Source of the DNA: Paramacrobiotus metropolitanus
Taxonomy: Eukaryota; Tardigrada; Eutardigrada; Parachela; Macrobiotidae
Direction: 5' to 3'
NCBI RefSeq assembly: GCF_019649055.1
Contig: NW_026570313.1
Location: forward strand, 310,001 to 374,000
Length of the DNA stretch: 64,000 nt
The position numbers and the translations under genes are program-made. Under the pieces are notes generated by a model. That model worked only from the letters and a program-made list of their open reading frames with translations. It ran no database searches and was not told the DNA's origin. Below, piece after piece: positions 1 through 11,098 of this stretch (within the stretch, counting starts at the first letter, position 1; each line of letters begins with the position of its first letter).

Positions 1-560
1 CGGTGGAGTGCAACAGTGCCAGAAGAACTGTGCACGGAAGTACATTCACTGACGGAAACATACTGATTCTACCGACGAATTTGACATACATGCAACGGAG
101 TTCTTGCTCGTTAAACGTGTCAGTAAATCTTCTCTGCAATTCCTTAAAAATACTGAATAGCTGGAAACGGCAGGTTTTGCACACAGTTCCAATGCACAAC
201 AGCGATGCAGATGAATGAATAACAGCAATTTTCAACGCGGCTTTCTAATCACCGCTACTCCGTTGAAAATCGCTTTAGGCAAACGCATTAGCTTTTCTTG
301 AAGCTGTGCGCTTTGATAATCCGAAAGTGCTGATTCAACTTTCAATTACAGCTGTGCTACAGCAATAAGAGACGCATGATTGCTGTGATTAAGCGTAACA
401 GTAATTAATTTTAACAAAATCTGCAAATAGCCACGTAAATGAACGGTCCTCTTTCTGTAAGTATGCGGATGTTGACGAAAAACCGTGGCAGCCCCAAGGC
501 CTATCCGGACGATAATCCGTGTGTGTACTTTGCGGAATCACAATGCGAATGCCATCTCAG
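1..560. other. no recognisable feature
   Basis: AT-rich sequence with only short, overlapping reading frames on both strands. No domain, repeat or splice pattern was recognised. Confidence 0.5.
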
Positions 561-564
561 CAGG

Positions 565-700
565 GCGCCATCCGAGGGAAACCGAGAAATGGCCAAAAAA
601 TGCACCGATGGGGGAATCGAACCCCGGCTACGTCGTTAGATCTGCGTAGGCAGTACCACTGCACCACGGCGCAAAGTGTTGCAAATCTTTGAAAGACTTT
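565..700 (-). ncRNA. tRNA-like Pol III unit, copy 1
   Basis: On the minus strand 673-601 is a 73-nt tRNA-like unit. It has an A box (TGGTGCAGTGG), a perfect B box (GGTTCGATTCC) and a T6 run directly after its end, which would terminate Pol III. Acceptor arms TGCGCCG and CGGTGCA pair (one G-T). It is not a normal tRNA: the anticodon stem CTACG/CGTAG closes a 12-nt loop, and two extra bases (AT) sit between the T stem and the acceptor. The 35.3-kb copy matches across the unit and also across about 28 bp upstream and 35 bp downstream, so the whole block was duplicated. It may be a tRNA-derived SINE head or a small Pol III RNA family. No anticodon is assigned. Confidence 0.6.
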
Positions 701-1009
701 TGCGAACTTTCGTTTTGCGAAAATATTACATGCAAACCACCTATGTAACGAAGTGCTTTGGCGGCGAGACGGGTGACCATAATACGGAACGGTAGAAAAT
801 AGCAGTAAAAAGTAGGCTTGCGTGGTTATGAAATATCTTGCTTTTTCCTCATACATAACAGTAGCCTGCAGAGCAGCAGCACCACGAAATAAAAGAGTGT
901 TGTGGCTTTGAAGATCATGTAAGCAAAACTAAGGAATCAGAAATAAGCAGTATGTGCACATCAATCATTTAGCAGAGATTATTAAACTCGGCGTCGAGCT
1001 TTCGTTGTT

Positions 1010-1062
1010 GCCTGTATAGTATTATTAATACTACTAATACTAATACTACCAATAAAGCATTA
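1010..1062. repeat. TA-rich microsatellite inside copy A last exon
   Basis: A run of TAG/TAT/TAC-type triplets is inserted, relative to copy B, between the sequences that encode GAKK and QQRNLDAQ in B. In copy A it brings a stop codon and moves the conserved C-terminus to another frame. Confidence 0.55.
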
Positions 1063-1466
1063 GTATTGTAAAGTCGCCGTATCCGCGCCCTTCGTGTTCC
1101 GTGTTTGGCCATCCACGTCATATACACCCAAGAGGCGGACAGTCTTCCCTTTCGCCTTCTCCCCCATATATCCACACAAATACACGGTGAACCCGCATTT
1201 GGAGCATGGTGCCCCGAATACAGGTTTTTTGTCATCAGCCTTCTCGCTGACCTGGATATCGTTTTCCACAGGGGAACTGCTTATATCTAATCCATCAGCG
1301 GATTCATCCGTCTGCTTGTTTGCATCCATCCTCATGATCCACACAAAGTATCCCAAGAAAACGATCAGCAGTATTGGTAACTGCAGGCGCTCGGGCAACA
1401 GGAATTCAGCCAGCGGGAACGGGAGAAACATCCAGCTGCCCACCCAGCGGACCAGCCAGAGGGTGT

Positions 1467-1877
1467 TGTTACCCGTATCTTTACACGGCTACGTCTATGA
1501 CCTTTACGATATCCCGTAACAACGATGTTTAGTCGTTTAATACCGTAAGCTGTATTCTGCACAGATCGTAAAGTCAGAATGATTCCATCATTTCCGCCAG
1601 AAGCACACTACCACAAAATGAGACCGTCTAGCCACATGCCAATGCATTCAGTTCACAACATTTCCAAGGACATTCTTTTCCGTTATCACACTTTCCAACA
1701 TACCACCCAAGACTATCGATACACTTTCCATGACAAATGAAAGTTAGTTATGCAACAGCATGAACAACAGGTGCACGCGCCGGTCATGCGCATCCACGCA
1801 TCCACACGCGACTGGCAGCGCGTTGTTAGTATTAGCGGTTCCCCTTGGGACGCGTTATCAGCGTTATGCGGCTAGCA
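1467..1877 (-). repeat. 3' LTR of the Gypsy element
   Basis: On the element strand it begins TGCTAGCC and ends GGGTAACA. It is preceded by a purine-rich tract (about 1878-1892, AAGGAGGGGGATA on the minus strand) that fits a polypurine tract. It differs from the 5' LTR by one substitution near 1730 and one 1-bp indel near 1862. Confidence 0.92.
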
Positions 1878-1892
1878 TATCCCCCTCCTTAA
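1878..1892 (-). promoter_or_regulatory. polypurine tract
   Basis: Minus-strand AAGGAGGGGGATA abuts the 3' LTR and fits the primer for plus-strand DNA synthesis. Confidence 0.65.
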
Positions 1893-2195
1893 GACTTTTG
1901 GTCCTCCAAAAGGAAGGGACGGTCAGGCTTCAGGCTTCAGGCAGAAATCCCACGACGCGCAGGGACGGATCCGTTTCCTTCTTCCAGGTCACACTATCCT
2001 TGTTGACGGCCACGCTCGAGGCTTCCTCCAAGTCCACAGGGGCGCTTCCGGATCCATGCATCCGACCACCGGCGCCATCCTCCATGTCCGTCGTCGCTTC
2101 TTCCGTCACTCGCGCTCCACGTTCGGATTTCCGTTTCCGGTTTCCTCTCCGCGTCGGGCATCTCCATAGGCACGCGAACAGTTTGCGGCCATACT

Positions 2196-3824
2196 TCAAA
2201 ACAACACAAGAAAACAGGCGCAAATAAGTATACCTGCTATACTTCCGCCAATGCTCTCCCACAGTTTCATTCGGTAGAATAGTTCTGGCACTTGTGCGGA
2301 CTTCGACACACTTTGCACAATCTGGCCAACATCAGCGATCCCATGCTGATCCATCGTGCCGGCAAGTTGACCAAGCAAGCTGAACTGAAATGAGTGATCT
2401 TTTTCAACCACCGCTTGCAGTGCCGATCCAGACAAGTCTGTGGACTCTTTGAAATGTGCCGCCAGGAGCAGGTGATTGACACTACTGACCGGTTTCACCA
2501 ACACCCACTGTCCGTTTCTTGCTTCGTACGGTTTACCGTTGAAATTCACAACCGCAGATTTCCAGTAGCACTCGGTGTAACTGGCAAGGGTGTAACCGTC
2601 GGTAGCAATTGTGAAGTTTCCGCTCCTAGGCTGTGGTCCACATTTGGAGCCGTTGTGTACTTCGAAATCGATTACCGCTGCTCGACACTGGCGTATAATA
2701 CCAAACGTTCCCATACTCTCCAGTGGCTGGCATCTCCGAAGTTGCATTTCGCGCGCCGCTAGGACACCGGACAACCGCGACAGCGCGTATACATTACTCA
2801 AACGCGCACGGGCCACTTGGCAGTCGAGTGTGTTCACCGCGTCGCCCACAGCATTCAGATATTCCGTTTGCATATCTTGTTCGAACTGCAGATGCGGCTG
2901 CAGGATCTGGTCCAGGTCAAGTGTAAAGTTGTCACCACCGACATCCCGTCTGCCGCGTCGCAATGGCCTCCTTCTCTTGAACTTACTGGGCGCCGGTTTC
3001 TTTACTCCGTTCAGCTGATCCCGTGCTTGACTGACATTCAGCGGTTTCCTGTCTTCAGTGTACAGTGTAACAAACAAGTCCGGCTGTTGCGTTATAGTAA
3101 TCAACTGATAACGTACTGTACCGCACACCGCTGTGACATTTCCCAGGATGAAATCCAGCTGATGAACTGAGTCTCGTAGTCGCAGTCCGTCCGCTTCAGC
3201 GTATAGGCTTCCCTGCCACTGTGCCATTTTTTTTACTTCACATGGCTTCCTTACTGCTTCCACTTCTCTCCATACGAATGTACGCTGCCCTTGAACTGAG
3301 TATCCATCAGAACGTTTATGGCTGATTTCTCCAATCACGCTTACGACCGGGCAGCTGTCACAATTCTGTTCCAATGTTACTTCTTCCATTTCACAGTTTC
3401 TGGTTGTGAAATCTTTTACGCTATTCAAACTTCCTTCGCCAGTTGGCGTAGCTGTGTAACTCCATACGCGTCCTGCTTTGACCATAGGCGAGTTACCGCA
3501 TTTCATGGTCTGCACCATCGTCCAGCAGGCCTGTGCACTGGTGGGCACATGCGCCACGTCTCTTGTGGTATCCGTCTGCCACAAAAAGCTTTCCGCAATG
3601 TGTAGTTGGTTGTCCCACTGCCGGCATACATAACCTTTAAAGGTTTTTCCATCCGGCTTCCGAGTCCACAAGTCGAAATTCACAGGCATAGACTTCAGGC
3701 TCGTATTCTGTGCTTTGCAGTTAAACAGTTGCTTTAAACTGACCACTCCCACATACTGCGGCTGGTTGCAGTTGCAGACTTCCACTTTCACTCTGTAACT
3801 TCTCACAAGTGTATACAATCGCAA
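2196..3824 (-). pseudogene. envelope-like glycoprotein ORF of the Gypsy element
   Basis: A 542-codon ORF on the element strand overlaps the end of pol in another frame. It is Cys-rich with several NXT/S sequons, a basic cluster resembling a furin site (RRGRRD, about residues 289-294) and one hydrophobic C-terminal segment (about 522-542). It stops just after that segment, while a neighbouring frame (2262-1930) stays open with a basic, tail-like sequence. The first residues look like a fusion with pol-derived sequence and there is no signal peptide, so the 5' end seems lost with the integrase. The viral source of the envelope is not assigned. Function is unlikely as it stands. Confidence 0.65.
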
Positions 3825-6800
3825 GGCACTCTCGTTCGGTGGTGGTGTAATTGCACTCCGCCTTGTTCAGTCTGCGGCTTCCGTAGGCTACCACGCGCTC
3901 CCGGTCCTCTTCATCTCTCTGCACTACGACAACTCCGATTGCGTAGGCCGACGCATCTGGATGGACTTCAATGTCACGGTCAGCGTCGAAGTGGACCAAC
4001 ACAGGGGCAGTGCACAAAGCCTGCCGCATCGCGTCGAACGCCTCTTGCTGTTCTTGGGACCACTCGAACGGAACATCTTTCTTTGTCAGCCGGGTTAGCG
4101 GCTCCACTATCGCCGAGAATCCCTTGATGAAGCGGCGATAGTAACCGCAAAGGCCCAAGAAGGAACGGCACTCTTTCAAAGTCACCGGTCGTGGGAAATT
4201 CTGGACCGCTGTGACCTTCTCGGGATCCGGTTCAATGCCTTCTGGTGTGACAATAAACCCGAGAACTTTGCAGCGTGACTTTAAAAAGTGACACTTACTG
4301 GGCTTCAGAATCAATCCGTAACGACGGAACCGAATGCAAATCTCACCGACGACTTCTTTGTGTTCCTTCAATGTTTCGTGCCCACACACAACGTCGTCGA
4401 GAAAACAAAACATATTCTTGAACAGCATACCGTGCAGGACATCATTCATCGTCCGCTGAAAATGTGCCTGGGCGTTGCGCAAACCGAAGCATACCACGTT
4501 ATACTCGTACAGACCACCGGCTGCTTGAAATGCTGTAATGGGCTTCGACTCTTCCGCTAATGGTATCTGCCAAAAACCTGACTGCAGGTCCATTGTGGTA
4601 ATATATTTCGCCTTGGAGAGCACCTGTAGACAGTCATCCACGTTGGGGAGTGGGTACCGGTCGGCAACCGTGACCGCGTTGACCCCTCGCATGTCAGAGC
4701 ACATCCGCTTAGCTGCGCCGTGGTCCTTGTCGACCAGCATCGAGGGCGAGCACCAGCTGCTCTTCGAACGCCTGATCACCCCTTTCGCCAACATGTCTTT
4801 AATCTGCCGCTCCATCTCTTCGAATTCTTTCGGAGTTCTGCGGTACTGACCTTGATAGCGCGGCTTCGTGCCGGGCTGCAGTACAATCTTGAATGGCTCC
4901 ACCTTGGCCATTCCCATCATCTTGTCATCTGTATGGAACAGATCGGCAAACTGTTCCAAAAAGGCTGAAAACTCCTCCACTTTATCCTGTGTACGAGCGT
5001 CACCAATATCAAATTGGGAAATCGGAACTTTAGGCCAAGAATAGTCCCAGTTGTCCATATCCAACTCAGGGACACCGTCCATTGCGACGGCCAGCTTGCG
5101 CTGCTGAAGGACTTGTCCACCACCAGTCTGCTGATGAAGAAGTGCCATCATGAATGCCTTCACTCTTGGCTGCAGCCTTGCCGCTTCCCGCTGGGCCGGG
5201 ACTGTTGCTGCGGCACTGGTAACTTGCCCCTTGGGTTGCCCCTGTGACTGTCCGTTGCGGCCCACAGCGGTGCTGCCGAACTTGCCGGTGACCTTTGCCA
5301 CTGCTGGTTGACCACGGCTAGACGTTGGCTGACCGGCACCGCCGCTTCTCTTCATTGTGGACATCCGTTTCAATTGCTCCTCCTTGGACAGTCCGAGCGT
5401 TGATCGTTGCACTTCGGTGAGCCCCTTCGTCAACACATAGTCGCTTGGCCCCAGCAACCTGTTGTTTGCAACATCAACCAATATGCCGGGTATACCAGTT
5501 ACATTGCACCCGATCATTGCGTCATATTTGCCACTGTTGAACCCATCGAATACCTGGAATGGTATGGTTCCCTTCAACCCACATACCTCCACTTCCAGGA
5601 CGACACGGCCAGTTGTGCGCACTACGCGGTTGTCGGCCATCGTGACCTCGACGCTGTCCGGCATCACTTCGCATCCCATTCCGCGCACAAAACTCATGTT
5701 GACCACTGACAAGCTGGCACCGGTATCCACCAATGCAGTAGCAGGTCGTCCGTTTATGCGAATGGGCATTATGGGTACTGACCCTGACATCTGTAGCGGT
5801 TCTTGTGCCGGTCCAAACGCCTTTGTATCAGACTGCATCTCCGCCCTGTGGTGCTTCACGGTCATCATAGCAAACGTCTGCCATGGGTTCTGCCGACGTC
5901 CTCTTTGACGCTGCATACGAAGTCCCTGCTGATACCGATCAGCATACGTAGCTTCCGGATCATCGAAACTGAATACGCCGGTTGGTCCGATCCGGCTGGA
6001 CACTGGTTGCCTCCTCGATGTCCTCTGTGGTGATCCCTGTGCTGTCCCCTGTGCTGACCGTTCGCTGTGCCACGCGCTTCGGCGCCGGTTTCCAGATCCA
6101 CTGGGACCACTCCGATCCACCACATGTCTGTTGCGTACCCGAACAACAACATCGTGGTCCTGCAGTCGCTTCAGCGTCCTCCGTGGTCGCGGGACTTGGT
6201 GACGCTGCCAATCCACTGCGCCGAGACGCTCAAATACACTGCGACGTTGCTCTCCAATTGTGACGTGTACCACATGGACCACGCGGTGGCCACTCGGCTG
6301 GTGACCAACATCTCTGCTGCATGTCCCGTGACCTTGGATGCGGTGTCCCCTTGGGACGCTTCGACGACCTCCTCTAAGCTGAGCTACGGCCGGTCCCAGC
6401 ATGCATTGGACGTGCTGCTCCCACCGGGTGTTGGCCCGCATTGCGCCTCCTCCACGTGCGCCTCCATGCGCGCCTCCACGTGCGCCTCCATGCGCGGCTC
6501 CTTCGTCAGCCCGTTGTCGCCCGCCATCCATACACGCGCGCACATACGCTCGTTGCCCTGCACTGCTTTGAACATGCATGGCGTTATACATGTATGTTTC
6601 ATTATCATACAGCGGTAAATTATTCCATCCGTAAAATCCGATACTTGCCGTATCCTTACCACCCCCAGGTGACCCGCCGGCAGCCGGCGACATTGCTGAC
6701 AACGCCTCTCTTTCAAGACATCTGTCAGCTGTGCCAGCTGATGCTCCGATCCGGGTGTTTCCTCCAGTTGTGCACCGTTCCGTAGTGCCAACTTCCACTG

Positions 6801-7857
6801 CTTCGGTCACAATCATTGACCGTGCCTGTGCCTGTCCAGTACCGCTGAACTTCGCTTTGTTCTTCGGGCAGTCCCTAATCAGATGGTCGGTGCTTTCACA
6901 GTTATAGCAACGCTTACCACTGACCGGCTTAGCGCCGCCTCTTCCGCCTGCGCCGCCGTTACCGCCATGACCTCCGCGGCCGCCTCTGAACCTGCCGCCG
7001 CTGCCGCCGCGCCATCCGCTGCCACTGCTGCCACCACTGTGGTCGCTGTTTCCGGCGCCGCTTGTGTCTCCACTGCCGTCCGCTTCTCTGCCGTGCCGCT
7101 TCCATTTGTTGAAGCGGTTGCCACCGTGCTGTGCGCCGCCTGCGCCACTTGATTCGGAGTGAGACGATCCACCACGACCGTCATTTCCGCGATTCTTCCG
7201 CTCCAAGCGGATCGCCTCCGAAACGCACTGAAGGTCGGACAGAAATGACATCGGCGTCTTTGCTTTGGACAGCGCGACACGTGACAGATACTCCGGCAGC
7301 AGCCCGTTGCGCAGCTTGGAAATGAGTGTGTCATCTTCCATGGCGCGGTCATATCTGTAACATAAAGTCACAATATCGTTATAGTAATCCTCCAGCGCTT
7401 CATCCCGTTTTTGCTTCCGTTGCGCAATTGGGATCTTCAGCTGGTTCTTGTAATCCTCGGTTTGGAAGCGCGTGGTTATTGCCGTCTTGAATTCCCGCCA
7501 GCTGTTGTATGGCTGTCTGGTGCCGTCATCGGTGACTCTGTCCCACCAAATAGCGGCAGCTGACGCCAGTAGGATGGACGCTTGCGTTATCTTCCTCTCG
7601 TCGTCCCAGCGCTGCGCCAGCGCCATCGTCTCGAAGCGTCGCAGCCACGCCACAACATCGTCCTTCGCGAGTCCCTGGAACAGCTCCAATGTCCGTGCTG
7701 GTCCGGCCAAGTGTAACGTGTCGAGTTCCGCCGCCAGCTCACGAGGACTGAGCAGTTGCGCGGTTCCCGTGCTTGATGATGTATGCGTTGCCGTCGTTAT
7801 TGGCTGGCTGGTGTAGGTGGGCGTGTGGGTAGATGGAGTGGTTCCACTTGTAGACAT
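3721..7857 (-). CDS. gag-pol polyprotein (truncated in RNase H)
   Basis: One ORF of 1378 codons starts at the ATG at 7857. A retroviral-type Gag region lies at about residues 40-220. It is followed by a Gly/Arg/Ser-rich stretch and a CCHC knuckle (CYNCESTDHLIRDC, about 317-330). An aspartic protease DTGAS lies near 709. The reverse transcriptase spans about 1020-1250 with catalytic FLDD near 1150, and RNase H starts at VHPDAS. RNase H breaks off after about 60 residues and the last 20 or so residues are out of context. The canonical integrase (HHCC, DDE) is nowhere in the element. Residues about 420-620 are low-complexity and may reflect two compensating shifts (inference). Gag and Pol share one frame. 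Confidence 0.9.
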   Translation of the reverse strand: MSTSGTTPSTHTPTYTSQPITTATHTSSSTGTAQLLSPRELAAELDTLHLAGPARTLELFQGLAKDDVVAWLRRFETMALAQRWDDERKITQASILLASAAAIWWDRVTDDGTRQPYNSWREFKTAITTRFQTEDYKNQLKIPIAQRKQKRDEALEDYYNDIVTLCYRYDRAMEDDTLISKLRNGLLPEYLSRVALSKAKTPMSFLSDLQCVSEAIRLERKNRGNDGRGGSSHSESSGAGGAQHGGNRFNKWKRHGREADGSGDTSGAGNSDHSGGSSGSGWRGGSGGRFRGGRGGHGGNGGAGGRGGAKPVSGKRCYNCESTDHLIRDCPKNKAKFSGTGQAQARSMIVTEAVEVGTTERCTTGGNTRIGASAGTADRCLEREALSAMSPAAGGSPGGGKDTASIGFYGWNNLPLYDNETYMYNAMHVQSSAGQRAYVRACMDGGRQRADEGAAHGGARGGAHGGARGGGAMRANTRWEQHVQCMLGPAVAQLRGGRRSVPRGHRIQGHGTCSRDVGHQPSGHRVVHVVHVTIGEQRRSVFERLGAVDWQRHQVPRPRRTLKRLQDHDVVVRVRNRHVVDRSGPSGSGNRRRSAWHSERSAQGTAQGSPQRTSRRQPVSSRIGPTGVFSFDDPEATYADRYQQGLRMQRQRGRRQNPWQTFAMMTVKHHRAEMQSDTKAFGPAQEPLQMSGSVPIMPIRINGRPATALVDTGASLSVVNMSFVRGMGCEVMPDSVEVTMADNRVVRTTGRVVLEVEVCGLKGTIPFQVFDGFNSGKYDAMIGCNVTGIPGILVDVANNRLLGPSDYVLTKGLTEVQRSTLGLSKEEQLKRMSTMKRSGGAGQPTSSRGQPAVAKVTGKFGSTAVGRNGQSQGQPKGQVTSAAATVPAQREAARLQPRVKAFMMALLHQQTGGGQVLQQRKLAVAMDGVPELDMDNWDYSWPKVPISQFDIGDARTQDKVEEFSAFLEQFADLFHTDDKMMGMAKVEPFKIVLQPGTKPRYQGQYRRTPKEFEEMERQIKDMLAKGVIRRSKSSWCSPSMLVDKDHGAAKRMCSDMRGVNAVTVADRYPLPNVDDCLQVLSKAKYITTMDLQSGFWQIPLAEESKPITAFQAAGGLYEYNVVCFGLRNAQAHFQRTMNDVLHGMLFKNMFCFLDDVVCGHETLKEHKEVVGEICIRFRRYGLILKPSKCHFLKSRCKVLGFIVTPEGIEPDPEKVTAVQNFPRPVTLKECRSFLGLCGYYRRFIKGFSAIVEPLTRLTKKDVPFEWSQEQQEAFDAMRQALCTAPVLVHFDADRDIEVHPDASAYAIGVVVVQRDEEDRERVVAYGSRRLNKAECNYTTTERECLAIVYTCEKLQSESGSLQLQPAAVCGSGQFKATV

Positions 7858-8144
7858 TCTGGCAAACTACGTAATTAGCAGGGGAACGGCAAGGTATTTA
7901 CTCACGTTTCGTTCCGGACTGTAGACGACGTGGGAACAAAGGGCAGATAAAACCACAAAATCGGTGTGATGATAATCCACAGTGCGTCACAACACACAGG
8001 AATACGATCAACAGGTTAAACCGCAAATTATTAGACTGAAAACTTCCACTGCTGCGTATCGTATACACAGCAAAAACAGACGTACCGCGTATCAGGAATT
8101 AATGGCAATTATAAAAATCCCAAACTCCGTACGTTTCCTGAACT

Positions 8145-8157
8145 GGTTTCGGCACCA
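8145..8157 (-). promoter_or_regulatory. putative primer-binding site
   Basis: Minus-strand TGGTGCCGAAACC lies three bases inside the 5' LTR, the usual place. It would pair with a tRNA whose 3' end reads GGTTTCGGCACCA. I do not assign the tRNA. Confidence 0.6.
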
Positions 8158-8160
8158 GTT

Positions 8161-8570
8161 TGTTACCCGTATCTTTACACGGCTACGTCTATGACCTTTA
8201 CGATATCCCGTAACAACGATGTTTAGTCGTTTAATACCGTAAGCTGTATTCTGCACAGATCGTAAAGTCAGAATGATTCCATCATTTCCGCCAGAAGCAC
8301 ACTACCACAAAATGAGACCGTCTAGCCACATGCCAATGCATTCAGTTCACAACATTTCCAAGGACATTCTTTTCCGTTATCACACTTTCCAACATACCAC
8401 CCAAGACTATCGATACACTTCCCATGACAAATGAAAGTTAGTTATGCAACAGCATGAACAACAGGTGCACGCGCCGGTCATGCGCATCCACGCATCCACA
8501 CGCGACTGGCAGCGCGTTGTTAGTATTAGCGGTTCCCCTTGGGACGCGTTATCAGGTTATGCGGCTAGCA
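8161..8570 (-). repeat. 5' LTR of the Gypsy element
   Basis: It is almost identical to 1467-1877 and is followed on the minus strand by the primer-binding site. Confidence 0.92.
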
Positions 8571-8845
8571 GTGTCCAGGACCAGATTGCCTAGCTGGGAA
8601 CATGCGCACGAATATTCCCCGCCAGCACCGCGTTCCTCGTCCGCTGCGTTCGATAGGTCGCCATCAGTTGATTCGCACTGTGAATCATCATCATCAATAA
8701 TAGATGCGCTGTTGCTTTCCAAGATTTCAAGGGCATCTTCCTTTACCGCTGGACTGCTGCGACGGGTCCTGTCGAACATATGACCGCATTACGACAGCAG
8801 AGTACCAAAAAAATATCAATAAGGCTGTTATATAAAATTTTATAC

Positions 8846-9312
8846 TTCCATGTTTTTCGCATTCCGGACATGTTTACAATATGGATTCGCGTACCGGTCA
8901 CAGAGACACGATACTCGGCGCGACTCCGTGACAAAAACTTTTCGGAAAATGATTACGTGATAATAAGTATTTATCGGCTCACCGACATTTCGTCGACTAA
9001 CACTTCGTCGACCGAGGCAAGGTCGCACTACGTCGACCGTCACGAGGGCAACGGCTAGAAACCCCAAGAAACCTAAGAAACCTAAGAAACCTAAGAAACC
9101 TAAGAAAACTAAGAAAACTAAGAAAACTGAGATGATTTAACTAAACATCAGTTCGACGCCACTGACGGGTCGACATCGTGTCGGTTCGACGAAGTGACGG
9201 TCGACGAATTTTCGTCGACGAAATGGCGGGTCACCCGCCTGGCTGTTGTCCGCCAATGTCCGGTGTGCGAATCCATATTATCAAACTGCCCGCTAAGCGA
9301 AAAAAGTTGAAC
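8846..9312. repeat. foldback element in intron 4 of copy A
   Basis: Outer arms are inverted: ATATGGATTCGCGTACCGG near 8880 against the complement of CCGGTGTGCGAATCCATAT near 9260. A second inverted block repeats TTCGTCGAC. The centre (9061-9128) holds about seven units of a 9-bp repeat (AAGAAACCT). Copy B lacks this block, and its intron 4 is about 190 bp against 820 bp here. Confidence 0.6.
9061..9128. repeat. 9-bp tandem repeat (AAGAAACCT)
   Basis: About seven consecutive units, the last three with CCT changed to ACT. The same motif reappears as GGTTTCTTAGGTTTCTTAGG inside the element at 23.26-23.82 kb. Confidence 0.8.
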
Positions 9313-9923
9313 TCGAACTTCGAAATACGGCTGAATTTACCGCAACATGTAGTTCAAAACTAGATGAATCAAATTATATGCAGTCAGCCTTCAAAAGGCC
9401 CATCCTCTGAACACATGATTTTTCTTATGGACTGGTCACTTTGCATAGTCAGACATTTATAAACCGCTCACAAATCGTCGAATCTTGATCTGTGTAGTGT
9501 GTAGTATATGAGTCGAATTTCTTTCCATAGAGCCGCGTAATTGCAATAAGCCTGCTGTTTGCTGCTAATTGTATACCGTTCAGTGCTGTGGTCATCCGTT
9601 TTACCGCCAAAGTGCTTTGCGAAATACGCCTCGATGCATCGATCTGCTCCAGCGAAGCACTTCCCCAAATAGGTGCTTTGAAGCGTTTCCGCCATGCACC
9701 TCACCAAATAGACCAGAAATTCCCAACCGTAACGCGATGTGGCAAAACGCGCAAAGGAAAAGCCACTGATGACGAGAAGCAATGAGATGAACATCTCGAA
9801 CAGGAGACCCAGCACTATTGGAAACCACGTGGGGATAAAAGCACCATCAATGGTCTTGTAATTAGTCCGATGCGGCAACTTTTCCGTCCAATACGATGTC
9901 CTTGCACCGGCGTAAGTTAAACC

Positions 9924-11098
9924 CTGCAAAACAGACAAAATTACAGTCAGACAAAGCCTTCCCGAGATCTAAAACCGCTGTCAAGGTAAGCCAGAAATAG
10001 AAGTGTTAGGGCGTAGTCTTCGGTACCGTTGTGTGGCTGACACAGTGACTCGTCTCGCTGTCCATCATCCACAAGATCCTTTCAGGCGCCGTCCGCAACC
10101 TGCCGCGAAGCTCATAAGACGCTACAGGAAATTCTCCATACATATGATAGGAGTGGATCACGATGACCATGCAGCCCAGCGTGAAAGCCGCGCACTCCCC
10201 GCAGAACGCATAAAAGCGTCTCGCTTGTGATCCCAACTGGTTTCCGTAACCAGCTTCCAAAAGACAGTATCTGGACGTTTGGTCAGCACCAAGCAGCATC
10301 CGTCTGCGCAGAATAAAATGAGGTAATAACACATACTTCCAGTTTTTCAGAGGAATGGGCGTAACTGATTTTCGCGTTGGATATAAGCTTGTCACGTAAT
10401 TATTAACGCATTAGCGCAGCGACAAATGCGAGTTCACAGGGTACGTCCGACTCCATACTACGACGCGCCATGCCACACTTCTTAACGCTAAACATGCCAA
10501 ATATCGATCTGAATGATAAACTATCGACACAAACCATAAAATATTAACTTCTCTTATTTTTAATAACCTTAAATAATGAGACGAGTTGTAATATACGTAT
10601 TGTATCTACTGTAGAATCGTACGCTCTGTACTGATCTGACTAGTATCGCAACAAACGGCAGCAGAACAGAAAAGACAAAATCGTAGCTACCGTAGCTACG
10701 AGAATCGAGGAAACAGAAAGTTGCTAAGAAGGAAGCAGAATTAGGAAACTAAGAATCACGAGAAACAATTGTTAGAACAGTTTTACGTGTTTTCTGTACT
10801 GTATGCACAAATTATCGGTTGTGATCAAATAAAAAGTACAGTAAAGAAAAAAAATTGTTAGAATCGCACCGTACGTATGTATAATACAATTGTAGTAGTA
10901 CATACACCACACGAGTAAACTTTTCGCTGTAGTAGACATAATGGAGTGACAAGTTCATAGCGCAACTTTTGCGCTAAATGCATGCTATCTGTAGACCTGC
11001 CACCTCTATGATAGGAATTACTGGACAGGCTTGTAAATACTGCAAACTGAATTAATAGATTGTGCTAACTGCATAGTACTGCGTACAGCATTACGTAC
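9924..11098 (-). other. introns 2 and 3 of copy A
   Basis: Intron 2 (11098-10304) is 795 bp of AT-rich sequence with donor GTACGT and acceptor TGCGCAG. Intron 3 (10026-9924) is 103 bp. No inserted element was recognised in either. Confidence 0.6.

Larger units (their letters stand above)
1467..8570 (-). mobile_element. young Ty3/Gypsy-type LTR retrotransposon with env-like ORF, integrase missing
   Basis: The element is 7.1 kb and lies on the minus strand. LTRs of 411 and 410 bp begin TG and end CA and differ at about two positions. Flanks 1463-1466 and 8571-8574 are both GTGT, a 4-bp target duplication. Removing the element and one GTGT recreates an exon that aligns without gap to copy B. 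Order on the minus strand is 5' LTR, PBS, gag-pol ORF, env-like ORF, PPT, 3' LTR. The pol ORF ends part-way through RNase H and runs out of frame into env, so integrase is absent. Near-identical LTRs imply very recent insertion, so the element was probably mobilised in trans or was damaged after insertion. Confidence 0.92.

Noticed and set aside
601-673. Ordinary tRNA gene
   Set aside because: The 12-nt loop between anticodon stem arms and two extra bases before the acceptor do not fit a normal cloverleaf. Reported as tRNA-like.
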